Below, one piece after another: positions 1-5,574 of a DNA stretch of 7,605 bases. Position 1 is the stretch's first letter, and every line of letters begins with the position of its first letter. Where the stretch lies: NCBI GenBank assembly GCA_017627975.1, contig JAGAFT010000064.1:1-7605 (forward strand), given 5' to 3'. The DNA comes from Oscillospiraceae bacterium (GTDB lineage Bacteria; Bacillota_A; Clostridia; Oscillospirales; Oscillospiraceae). The notes under the pieces were generated by a model. It had not been told where the DNA came from and did not search any database. It saw only the letters and a list, made by a program, of their open reading frames with translations. The position numbers were made by a program, and so were the translations under genes.

Positions 1-192
1 GTAATACCTGGTATTTGGAATCAGCATATTTGTTTCCGGATCAAGTTTACCGATACAGACCCGCTCACTTGTTGGCTTCCCCTTGCTGTTTCTGTATGCT
101 CTGACTGTGTATTGGATATATACATAATCCCCCTTATGAACCTTAACACAGTGTTCGGGAATGGAAACTCTCTCCTTAGTTGCTAAAGCCAT
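1..192 (-). CDS. Insertion-sequence transposase, N-terminal 64 codons (cut by window edge)
   Basis: The reading frame starts at ATG (192 on the minus strand) and stays open to the left edge, giving exactly 64 codons that begin MALATKERVSIPEHCVK. A GGAGG site at 199-203 lies 6 nt upstream of the ATG, and a good promoter lies just beyond it. The segment GKPTSERVCIGKLDPET, followed by a hydrophobic stretch and NTRYY, resembles the start of DDE transposases of the IS4/IS1634 type found in Clostridia, which usually open with a short beta-rich region before the catalytic core. The catalytic DDE residues would lie outside the window, so the family is recognised only from this N-terminal pattern. The start itself looks intact. 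Whether the full gene is intact cannot be seen. The DNA here is more AT-rich than the genes further right, in line with a mobile element. Confidence 0.7.
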   Translation of the reverse strand, partial: MALATKERVSIPEHCVKVHKGDYVYIQYTVRAYRNSKGKPTSERVCIGKLDPETNMLIPNTRYY

Positions 193-217
193 ATACAGCC
201 TCCACTTATCTCAACGA

Positions 218-246
218 AGTATAGTATAAGTTTACTATACTTTCAA
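218..246 (-). promoter_or_regulatory. Sigma-A type promoter of the transposase gene
   Basis: Read on the minus strand there is TTGAAA (241-246), a 17-bp spacer and TATACT (218-223). Transcription would begin near 211, about 20 nt before the transposase ATG at 192. Both boxes are close to consensus and the spacing is ideal. Confidence 0.75.
219..240. repeat. Operator-like palindrome between -35 and -10 of the transposase promoter
   Basis: GTATAGTA (219-226) and TACTATAC (233-240) form a perfect 8-bp inverted repeat with a 6-bp centre. It fills the spacer and overlaps the -10 box, a typical place for a repressor site that blocks RNA polymerase. The binding protein is unknown; the transposase itself or a host factor are possibilities. 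Confidence 0.5.
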
Positions 247-250
247 AAAT

Positions 251-288
251 GAAGCAAGCGTTTTCTTCAAAATTGTTTCGCTTGCTTC
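251..288. repeat. Long-stem hairpin just upstream of the transposase promoter
   Basis: GAAGCAAGCG (251-260) and CGCTTGCTTC (279-288) are a perfect 10-bp inverted repeat around an 18-nt AT-rich loop. On the minus strand it is followed by ATTTTTG and then directly by the -35 box. It could end transcripts arriving from the tRNA side and so keep the transposase gene quiet. A role as a subterminal transposase-binding site is the alternative. Confidence 0.5.
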
Positions 289-336
289 GACTTTTGCCAG
301 TACTTATGTACTTTTTCAACTTGTCTTTTCTTGTAT

Positions 337-383
337 GTTATACTTTTTGAAAAGTTTCGGTTATACTTTTTGAAAAGTTTAGG
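337..383. repeat. Tandem 23-bp direct repeat containing a small palindrome
   Basis: A 21-bp sequence (337-357) recurs exactly at 360-380, giving a period of 23 bp. The shared core is TATACTTTTTGAAAAGTTT. Each copy contains the inverted repeat ACTTTT-TG-AAAAGT (342-355 in the first copy). It lies between the transposase start and the tRNA terminator, so it may be the terminal or subterminal binding repeat of the insertion sequence. A duplicated regulatory site is the other reading. Confidence 0.6.
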
Positions 384-418
384 ATACAACTCAAGAATAA
401 AGTAGAACAAAAAGCAAC

Positions 419-454
419 AAAAAACGCCCGACTTCTTACGAAATCAGGCGTTTT
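419..454 (-). terminator. Intrinsic terminator of the tRNA operon
   Basis: On the minus strand, immediately after the CCA end of tRNA-Thr, CGCCTGA pairs with TCGGGCG (one G-T wobble), with TTC-GTAA-GAA forming an inner stem, followed by TTTTTT. The flanking A-run pairs with the U-run, so it may also work for transcripts coming from the plus strand. Confidence 0.85.
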
Positions 455-456
455 CC

Positions 457-532
<76 letters not shown>

Positions 533-538
533 AAATTT

Positions 539-563
539 TATGCCCCTTGTAAGAAGGGGCATA
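539..563 (-). repeat. Perfect hairpin in the spacer between the two tRNA genes
   Basis: TATGCCCCTT (539-548) and AAGGGGCATA (554-563) form a perfect 10-bp stem with a 5-nt loop, filling most of the spacer between tRNA-Asp and tRNA-Thr. No U-run follows it on the minus strand (the next bases are AAATTTGC), so it is unlikely to be a terminator. A structure that separates the two tRNAs for RNase processing is the simplest reading. Confidence 0.6.
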
Positions 564-564
564 G

Positions 565-641
565 TGGCGACCGAGAAGGGACTTGAACCCTCGACCTCCG
601 GCGTGACAGGCCGGCGTTCTAACCAGCTGAACCACTCGGCC
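565..641 (-). tRNA. tRNA-Asp (anticodon GTC)
   Basis: The 77-nt gene has acceptor stem GGCCGAG with CTCGGTC (one G-T pair), a D arm with GTTCAGCTGGTTAGA, anticodon stem CCGGC/GCCGG around CTGTCAC (anticodon GTC), and a T arm with GGGTTCAAGTCCC. The discriminator is G, as usual for tRNA-Asp, and CCA is encoded (565-567). It is the first gene of the operon, starting only about 5 nt after the predicted transcription start. Confidence 0.96.
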
Positions 642-652
642 ACAGCTCCGCT

Positions 653-681
653 AATATAGCAGATTAAAACCGATTTGTCAA
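653..681 (-). promoter_or_regulatory. Strong promoter of the tRNA-Asp/tRNA-Thr operon
   Basis: On the minus strand TTGACA (676-681, perfect consensus), a 17-bp spacer and TATATT (653-658) lie directly before tRNA-Asp. The predicted start near 646 leaves almost no leader, as is usual for stable RNA promoters. AT-rich DNA upstream (686-707) could act as an UP element. Confidence 0.9.
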
Positions 682-685
682 CACC

Positions 686-707
686 TTTTTTCAAATATTT
701 GAAAAAA
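686..707. repeat. 22-bp perfect AT-rich palindrome abutting the tRNA promoter
   Basis: TTTTTTCAAAT (686-696) and ATTTGAAAAAA (697-707) are perfect reverse complements with no gap. Part of it is the T-run of the terminator at 702-731, and its other edge is 4 bp from the tRNA -35 box. It may be a by-product of the terminator tract, an UP element, or a protein-binding site. Confidence 0.5.
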
Positions 708-731
708 GCCGCTGCCTCTCAGGACAGCGGC
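702..731 (-). terminator. Intrinsic terminator of the small unknown gene
   Basis: On the minus strand GCCGCTG (725-731) pairs with CAGCGGC (708-714); CCT and AGG extend the stem past a bulged T, and six T residues follow (702-707). It begins 15 nt after the TAA stop of the 69-residue gene, and keeps that transcript out of the tRNA operon. Confidence 0.92.
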
Positions 732-746
732 CTCAACATATACGCA

Positions 747-956
747 TTAAAGCTTACTGATTTCGGCTTCAATCTCTTTGGCGACACTCTCCGGAACAAT
801 CTTTTTGGACACGACCAGATCGAAGATCTCCCCACAAGTTTTCTTGTTAAAAAGTTTGATGGGGTATTTCATCAGATTAGGTGCTTTGGCTTTGATGATG
901 CCTGCGCACTGAGCGTTGTCAAAGCACTCCTTCACGGTCATGGTTCTGAAGTTCAT
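747..956 (-). CDS. Small protein of unknown function (69 aa)
   Basis: I do not recognise this protein. The start is set at ATG 956 because AAGGAG (965-970) lies 8 nt upstream; an in-frame GTG at 974 would put that site inside the gene. The product begins MNFRTMTVKECFDNAQC, is rich in lysine, and has cysteines at 11, 17 and 41. Two segments look alike, TVKECFD (7-13) and KTCGEIFD (39-46), each leading into a likely helix, with a charged helix VAKEIEAEISKL at the end. There is no signal peptide or membrane segment, so it is probably cytoplasmic. It is a complete transcription unit, with its own promoter (1026-1054) and a strong terminator (702-731), which argues that it is a real gene. Three 11-bp-spaced TTGACTC repeats at its promoter suggest control by a response regulator (inference). 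Transcripts of the upstream flavoprotein operon might also read into it. Confidence 0.75.
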   Translation of the reverse strand: MNFRTMTVKECFDNAQCAGIIKAKAPNLMKYPIKLFNKKTCGEIFDLVVSKKIVPESVAKEIEAEISKL

Positions 957-1025
957 AAAATACACTCCTTTCACTTTTACCTGTACTTACCTATTCAGGA
1001 TCATTCAAGAATCTGAATTAAATGC

Positions 1026-1054
1026 ATTTTAGCACAGAAGATCGAAAGAGTCAA
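1026..1054 (-). promoter_or_regulatory. Promoter of the 69-aa gene
   Basis: On the minus strand TTGACT (1049-1054), a 17-bp spacer and TAAAAT (1026-1031) form a near-consensus sigma-A promoter. The start would be near 1019, giving a leader of about 60 nt. Its -35 box belongs to the last of three direct repeats at 1045-1077. Confidence 0.8.
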
Positions 1055-1077
1055 CAAAGAGTCAAAAAAGAGTCAAC
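1045..1077. repeat. Three tandem 11-bp repeats (TTGACTC + 4 bp), candidate response-regulator box
   Basis: On the plus strand AAAGAGTCAA(C/A) occurs three times without gaps (1045-1055, 1056-1066, 1067-1077); on the minus strand this reads as heptamer TTGACTC with 4-bp spacers. Direct repeats of about 7 bp at 11-bp spacing are the known binding layout of OmpR/PhoB-family regulators. The copy nearest the gene contains the -35 hexamer, and the others extend upstream. Confidence 0.65.
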
Positions 1078-1122
1078 AAAGGAAACAGATTCCTGAGATC
1101 TAAAGAGAAGTCACCTTGCCGG

Positions 1123-2724
1123 TCAGCAGCTGGTCCCGTCATCCAGTGCTTTTAGGACCGCCTCCGCGCAGCGCATCCCGTCGACGGCGGCCGAGGTGAT
1201 CCCGCCGGCATAACCGGCGCCTTCCCCACAGGGGTAAAGCCCCGAGAGCGCAGAGGAGAAGTCGGTGCCGCGAAGAATCCGAACCGGGGAGGAAGAACGC
1301 GTCTCCGGCCCGGTGAGAACGGCGTCCGGCGCGTCGAAACCTGTTAGTCTGCGGCCGAGCTCGGGGATTGCAGCACGGAGCGTATCATAGATGATATCCG
1401 GCAGAAGCTGTCCAAGGTCGGTCCAGACCACGCCCGGACGGTAGCTCGGCTGTATTGAGCCGGGACCCCGGCTTGGCCGGCCTGCAAGGAAATCTCCGAC
1501 CAGCTGGGCGGGAGCCGCGTAGGTCTCACCTCCGAGACGGAAGGCAAGCTGCTCAAGTTCCCGCTGCCAGTACATCCCGGAGAGGACCCCTTCGCCGGGG
1601 AAATCCTCGGGTTTTACACCGACCAGAAGGGCAGAGTTGGCATTCTCCCCGTCGCGGGCGGAATAGCTCATCCCGTTCGTGACGACTCCGCCGGTTTCTG
1701 AGGCGGCAGCGAACACTTGCCCGCCGGGACACATGCAGAAGGTGAAAGCGCTTCTGCCGTTGGGCAGATGGACATGAAGCCCGTAGTCGGCGGCGGGAAG
1801 TGAACCGCGCTCGCGTCCGTACTGGGCAATGTCAATGGCTTTCTGGCTGTGCTCAATCCGCACACCCATGGCAAAAGCCTTGCGTTCCATGGGGATTCCC
1901 TGATGATGGAGAACTTCAAAAGTGTCACGGGCGGAATGTCCGATGGCGAGAATTGCATGCCGGCAGGGGAGATGATACTCCCGGCCGTCCGGCCCGGATA
2001 CCGCGAGGCCGGTCAAGGCAGCGCCTTCCGACTGCAATTCGGTCATCCGGTGGCCGAAACGGACTTCGCCGCCGAGGGAGATGATCTCACGTCGGATCTC
2101 CTGCACGACATCGATCAGAATGTCGGTCCCGATGTGGGGCTTTGCGTCATAGCGCACGGACTCCGGCGCGCCATGGAGCGCAAACTGATCCAGCACCCAG
2201 GAGATCCGTGGATCGTGCGTACCGGTATTGAGCTTCCCGTCCGAGAAGGTTCCCGCGCCGCCTTCCCCAAACTGGACGTTATTCTCCGGGTCCAGCGGCC
2301 CTCCGGCCTGAAAACGGTCAATGGCCTGACGGCGGGAGAGGGCGTCCTGCCCGCGTTCCAGGACGATGGGACAAAGCCCGGCTTTTGCGAGGACAAGCGC
2401 GGCAAACATGCCCGCCGGCCCGAAGCCGATTACCACGGGGCGCTCTTCAGAAGAGCAGGAGGGAACAACATAGGGCACCGAATGGTCTGCGGTGACATCC
2501 CGATTCCTGCAGCGGCGCAGAAGCTTTTCCTCGTTTCCCGCCACCGTGACGCCCACGGTGCAGACGAAGCGGATGCGATCTTTTTTCCTCGCGTCCAGCG
2601 AGCGTTTCTTCAGAACGCAGCCGCGGATCTGCTCAGGTGAAATGCGAAGCTTGTCTGCGGCGCGAGCCGGGAGACAGGCGGCGCCTTCCCGGGGATCCAG
2701 ACTGAGGTTGTGTACGAGAATCAT
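1123..2724 (-). CDS. FAD-dependent dehydrogenase-like flavoprotein, COG2509 family (533 aa)
   Basis: A cytoplasmic flavoprotein of the COG2509 family (uncharacterised FAD-dependent dehydrogenases); the substrate is not known. Residues 1-90 are the small N-terminal domain of the family, with the typical KKRSLDARKK stretch at 39-48. A Rossmann FAD site follows: GFGPAG at 100-105, with acidic E123 in VLERG binding the ribose. NNVQFGEGGAGTFSDGKL (148-165) is a family hallmark, and the C-terminal flavin loop GLYPCGEGAGYAGGITSAA spans 495-513. The length is usual for the family and all motifs are intact. The start is ATG 2724, not the in-frame upstream GTG at 2766, because GGGGAGG (2733-2739) lies 8 nt ahead and residue 1 then matches the usual family beginning. 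The ATG overlaps the TGA of the upstream flavoprotein gene (ATGA), so translation is probably coupled. It is the last gene of the operon; no convincing terminator follows it. The family assignment is firm, the reaction is open. Confidence 0.92.
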   Translation of the reverse strand: MILVHNLSLDPREGAACLPARAADKLRISPEQIRGCVLKKRSLDARKKDRIRFVCTVGVTVAGNEEKLLRRCRNRDVTADHSVPYVVPSCSSEERPVVIGFGPAGMFAALVLAKAGLCPIVLERGQDALSRRQAIDRFQAGGPLDPENNVQFGEGGAGTFSDGKLNTGTHDPRISWVLDQFALHGAPESVRYDAKPHIGTDILIDVVQEIRREIISLGGEVRFGHRMTELQSEGAALTGLAVSGPDGREYHLPCRHAILAIGHSARDTFEVLHHQGIPMERKAFAMGVRIEHSQKAIDIAQYGRERGSLPAADYGLHVHLPNGRSAFTFCMCPGGQVFAAASETGGVVTNGMSYSARDGENANSALLVGVKPEDFPGEGVLSGMYWQRELEQLAFRLGGETYAAPAQLVGDFLAGRPSRGPGSIQPSYRPGVVWTDLGQLLPDIIYDTLRAAIPELGRRLTGFDAPDAVLTGPETRSSSPVRILRGTDFSSALSGLYPCGEGAGYAGGITSAAVDGMRCAEAVLKALDDGTSC

Positions 2725-3941
2725 GCGCCGAGCCTCCCCGCAAGCCGCCCGCTTGCCCAGGCCCACTGCAGGTTGAAGCCGCCGCAGGGCCCGTCGATAT
2801 CCAGCACTTCTCCGCAGGCAAACAGCCCGGGATGGATCCGGCTCTGCATCGTCTTCGGGTCAAAACCCTCGGTGAGCAGGCCGCCGGCGGTGACCTGCGC
2901 CGCGTCAAAGCCGTCTACGCCGCGAACCGGCAGGCAGAAATCCGTGCACCGGTTGGCTGCACGTCGAAGCTCTTCTTCCGAGAGGGAAGAGAGCGGGGCG
3001 GAGGCGGAGATTCCGGCTGCCTTTACGACAATGCGGCCGAGACGATTGTGGAGCATGCCGGTGAAGAGCTCTGACGCCTCAAGATCGGGAAACTGTTTCT
3101 GCCGTGCCTGGACCAGACGGAAAACGGCATCCTCGTCAAACGGAAGCAGATGAAGATGCAGAAGCAGGTCGTCACCGCCGAAGGAGACGGCACGGGAAAG
3201 GTCAAAGCCCGCCGGTCCCGAGATTCCGGTTTCGGTAAACTGGACTTCTCCGGTGCTGCGCGCAAGAGAACTGCCGTGCCGCGTCAGATTCAGCGAAGCC
3301 TGAACCCGAATGCCCTTCAAGGCACGCGGATACTCCGGATCCGTGAGAATCCGCGTCAGAGAGGGATACAGGGAAGAGCGCCTGTGGCCGAGCGCCTTTC
3401 CCAGCCGGTATCCGTCTGTGACGCCGCCGAGCTTCGCGCCGGCCGCTCCGCCGCAGGCGAGAATCACGGCATCGGCATGAAGCTTTTCCGTACCGCTGCG
3501 CAGGGTGTACCCGGCCCGATCCGGCCGAATTTCCTCAACGGGGAAGGAGCAGCGCTGTTCAACCCCGGCACGGTCCAGGCCGAAGCGCAGAACATCCAGT
3601 ACGCTGTTGGAGGAATCCGACAGGGGATAGATTCTTCCGTCCGGCTCGGTGGTGGTCAGGAGACCGAGATGGGCGAAAAACCGCTGTGTATCGACAGACC
3701 GAAAATGAGAGAGCGCATGGGCGGCAAAAGAAGGATCCGTACCGAAATAATCAGCCGGACCGGCATCCCGGTTGCTGAGGTTGCAGCGACCGTTTCCGGT
3801 GGCAAGGAGCTTCCGCCCGAGACGCTGCTGACGCTCCAGCAGGATAACATGACGGCCGGGGACCTCTGAGGCGGTAAGAGCGGCGATCATACCGGATGCA
3901 CCGCCGCCGACAACGGCGATGACGGAATAATGAGGATGCAT
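2721..3941 (-). CDS. HI0933-family FAD-binding flavoprotein (406 aa)
   Basis: An NAD(P)/FAD-dependent oxidoreductase-like flavoprotein of the HI0933/TIGR00275 family, to which the bile-acid enzyme BaiN also belongs; most members have no proven reaction. The FAD site is VVGGGASGM at 10-18, with E36 in LLERQ. The family signature GRKLLATGNGRCNLSN spans 42-57. The C-terminal flavin-binding part is LFACGEVLDIDGPCGGFNLQWAWASG (373-398). Length and motif order are normal and there is no signal peptide, so it should be cytoplasmic. The start is ATG 3941, with GGAGG (3950-3954) 8 nt upstream; a longer in-frame extension to 4157 runs into the regulator gene and has no flavoprotein features. The gene begins 28 nt after the MocR-type regulator stops and overlaps the COG2509 gene by 4 nt, so all three are probably one transcript. 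Bile-acid reduction cannot be inferred, since no other bai genes are in view. Confidence 0.93.
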   Translation of the reverse strand: MHPHYSVIAVVGGGASGMIAALTASEVPGRHVILLERQQRLGRKLLATGNGRCNLSNRDAGPADYFGTDPSFAAHALSHFRSVDTQRFFAHLGLLTTTEPDGRIYPLSDSSNSVLDVLRFGLDRAGVEQRCSFPVEEIRPDRAGYTLRSGTEKLHADAVILACGGAAGAKLGGVTDGYRLGKALGHRRSSLYPSLTRILTDPEYPRALKGIRVQASLNLTRHGSSLARSTGEVQFTETGISGPAGFDLSRAVSFGGDDLLLHLHLLPFDEDAVFRLVQARQKQFPDLEASELFTGMLHNRLGRIVVKAAGISASAPLSSLSEEELRRAANRCTDFCLPVRGVDGFDAAQVTAGGLLTEGFDPKTMQSRIHPGLFACGEVLDIDGPCGGFNLQWAWASGRLAGRLGA

Positions 3942-3969
3942 GGCAAATACCTCCGAATCAGGAAAATGG

Positions 3970-5364
3970 TCAGATCGATTCCGCCAGAACGGGAAGTGCC
4001 TGTTCCAGCATGGAAGAGTCCAGGGAAGAGTAGTTGAAAATGAAGGTGTGCTCCGGCGCATTGTCCGGATTCCGGTAGTAGGCCGAGATCGGGAGAAGAT
4101 TGACCCCGCGGGATGAAAGCAGAGCCTGGAGTTCCGCATCCGAGCGCCGGGTATCAAGCTTCAGCAGGAAGTGCAGCCCGGAATCCCGCTCCTGCACGTC
4201 AATCCGATCAGAGATGGAGGAGGCGCTGATCTGCTGCAGAAGCTGCTTGCGAAGCCGGGCGTAGAAGAGGCGCATCCTGTTCAGGTGCTTTTCAAAATAA
4301 CCCTCTGAAATAAAACGGGCCAGGGTGTACTGGTCAAAGGTGGAAACCGTACAGGAATAAAATGACAGCCGGGTGTAATATTCGTTTGCCAGAGCGGGCG
4401 GAAGAACCATATAGCTGATGCGGATGGTAGAGGCGATGCTCTTCGAGAACGTATTGATGTAGATGACCCGCCCGCGCTCATCGATGCTCTGAAGGGAGGG
4501 AATCGGCCGTCCGGTGAGGCGAAACTCGCTGTCATAGTCGTCTTCAATGATGTAACGTCCCGGCTGCTCATCTGCCCAGGAGAGCAGCTCATACCGCCGG
4601 GTGATCGGCATGGTGATGCCGGTTGGAAAATGATGGGTGGGGCTGATGTGGGCGATATTGGCCCCGGCGGAAAGAAGGCCGGAGACGGTGATACCGGATT
4701 CGTCCATCGGCGCCCATCGGCATTCCACCCGGTGTGAGGCATAGATCTGCGCGATTTTGCGATAGCCGGGATCCTCCAGGCAGAACACCCGCTCCGCGCC
4801 CAGAAGCTGAATCAGAAGGCCGTACAGGTACTCGGTGCCGGCACCGACCACGATCTGGTCCGGATCCACATTCATCCCACGGAAGGATTTGAGATGCAAG
4901 GCAATGGCGGAACGCAGTTCCGAAACGCCTCCGCATGGAGAGGCGATCAGCAGCTCCGAGCTCTTGTCGTTCACCGTCTCCCGAAGAAGATGCGTCCATA
5001 CCGAAAAGGGGAAGCGCTCAGGGGGCGTGCGGTTCCCGGAGAGATCAAGAGAATAGCTGCTCTCACGCCGGGGAAGACGGATGTCGGTGGTGTTTGCGCT
5101 CACACGCACCGAATCGGGATGGGTGAACTGCGAGACAAAATAACCCCGCTTCGGCTCGGAGAATACATATCCCTCGTCCATCAGGCGACCGTAAGCCGCT
5201 TCGACGGTGATGGAGCTGACGCCGAGGTTTCCGGCGAAACTGCGCTTTGACGGGAGATGAGCCCCGGGAGGGAGCCGCCCGGAGAGAATGTCCTCGCGCA
5301 GACAGCTTACCAGCTGCTCATACAGCGGGATGGAAGCTGTGGAAGACAGGGTATAGGTAAGCAC
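3970..5364 (-). CDS. MocR/GabR-type PLP-dependent transcriptional regulator (464 aa)
   Basis: A fused regulator: an N-terminal GntR-type winged helix (about 12-77, IPLYEQL... to ...RGYFV) that binds DNA, a linker, and a class I aminotransferase-like domain (about 105-460) that binds pyridoxal phosphate. The PLP lysine is K308 in NTFSKSIASTIRISYMVLPP, with DDYDSEFR at 275-282 (pyridine-binding Asp) and SPTHHFPTG at 241-249, all as in GabR and PdxR. The start is set at GTG 5364: AAGGAGG (5373-5379) is 8 nt upstream, while the in-frame GTG at 5373 is part of that site. Known relatives respond to GABA, PLP, taurine or other amines; the ligand here is unknown. It heads an operon with two flavoproteins and is divergent from a dehydratase operon, either of which could be its target. 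Control of its own promoter is likely from family habit. The family call is firm. Confidence 0.95.
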   Translation of the reverse strand: MLTYTLSSTASIPLYEQLVSCLREDILSGRLPPGAHLPSKRSFAGNLGVSSITVEAAYGRLMDEGYVFSEPKRGYFVSQFTHPDSVRVSANTTDIRLPRRESSYSLDLSGNRTPPERFPFSVWTHLLRETVNDKSSELLIASPCGGVSELRSAIALHLKSFRGMNVDPDQIVVGAGTEYLYGLLIQLLGAERVFCLEDPGYRKIAQIYASHRVECRWAPMDESGITVSGLLSAGANIAHISPTHHFPTGITMPITRRYELLSWADEQPGRYIIEDDYDSEFRLTGRPIPSLQSIDERGRVIYINTFSKSIASTIRISYMVLPPALANEYYTRLSFYSCTVSTFDQYTLARFISEGYFEKHLNRMRLFYARLRKQLLQQISASSISDRIDVQERDSGLHFLLKLDTRRSDAELQALLSSRGVNLLPISAYYRNPDNAPEHTFIFNYSSLDSSMLEQALPVLAESI

Positions 5365-5372
5365 GGCGGACA

Positions 5373-5379
5373 CCTCCTT
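5373..5379 (-). promoter_or_regulatory. Ribosome binding site that fixes the MocR gene start
   Basis: AAGGAGG on the minus strand. Its last G is the first base of an in-frame GTG (5371-5373), which therefore cannot be the start. The next GTG (5362-5364) has ideal 8-nt spacing, shortening the protein by three residues. Confidence 0.85.
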
Positions 5380-5427
5380 CTGGCATGAAAGAACAACTGA
5401 AAATCATGACTGAATTATGCCAGATGA

Positions 5428-5456
5428 ATCATACCATTTTCCGGGGAAAAGGGCAA
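5428..5456 (-). promoter_or_regulatory. Likely promoter of the MocR/flavoprotein operon
   Basis: On the minus strand TTGCCC (5451-5456), a 17-bp spacer and TATGAT (5428-5433). The start would be near 5421, leaving a leader of about 57 nt. The -35 box is weaker than others in this window, which fits a regulated promoter. Confidence 0.55.
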
Positions 5457-5466
5457 GCGGGAAAAC

Positions 5467-5502
5467 GGAAAAGGCTGTCATGACAATTTGGAAAAGCTGT
5501 CA
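5467..5502. promoter_or_regulatory. CTGTCA repeats between the divergent promoters, candidate regulator site
   Basis: GGAAAAGGCTGTCA (5467-5480) is nearly repeated as GGAAAAGCTGTCA (5490-5502), with the two TGTCA cores 22 bp apart, about two helical turns. The first core is also half of the perfect palindrome TGTCATGACA (5476-5485). The site lies just upstream of the MocR-gene promoter and about 75 bp upstream of the dehydratase promoter. MocR proteins often bind direct repeats in such regions, so autoregulation is plausible but unproven. Confidence 0.4.
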
Positions 5503-5574
5503 AACGAGCCTTGGCAATTTCTCACAAAATCTGAAGAATGATTTCTACATTTTTTATAAATTTATTGATTGTGA

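Larger units (their letters stand above)
1..383 (-). mobile_element. Start-proximal end of an insertion sequence, outer boundary unresolved
   Basis: A transposase start, its promoter, an upstream hairpin and a tandem repeat sit together in AT-rich DNA immediately downstream of the tRNA operon terminator, as expected for one end of an insertion sequence. The outer end is placed tentatively at the tandem repeat ending near 383, because terminal repeats normally sit there. The opposite end is outside the window, so no inverted-repeat pair or target-site duplication can be checked. The true boundary could be anywhere from about 290 to 418. Confidence 0.35.

Noticed and set aside
337..383. Two-unit repeat as the edge of a CRISPR array
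   Set aside because: The copies are separated by only 2 bp and there is no spacer-like unique sequence or further unit.
675..1016. Plus-strand frame of 113 codons
   Set aside because: It runs through the promoter, ribosome binding site and terminator of the minus-strand 69-aa gene, has no ribosome binding site of its own, and its sequence is a mirror of that gene.
1079..1093. AGGAA-ACAGA-TTCCT hairpin after the COG2509 gene as a terminator
   Set aside because: The stem is only 5 bp with no proper U-run on the minus strand, too weak to call; read-through into the 69-aa gene remains possible.
1849..2640. Plus-strand frame of 263 codons opposite the COG2509 gene
   Set aside because: It is antisense to a clearly conserved flavoprotein and shows no family features; long antisense frames are common in GC-rich genes.
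3150..3869. Plus-strand frame of 239 codons opposite the HI0933-family gene
   Set aside because: It is antisense to intact flavoprotein motifs and has no recognisable domain or ribosome binding site.
3942..4157. 72-residue N-terminal extension of the HI0933-family protein
   Set aside because: The extension overlaps the end of the MocR-type gene in another frame, while ATG 3941 has a perfect GGAGG at 8 nt and matches the family's beginning.
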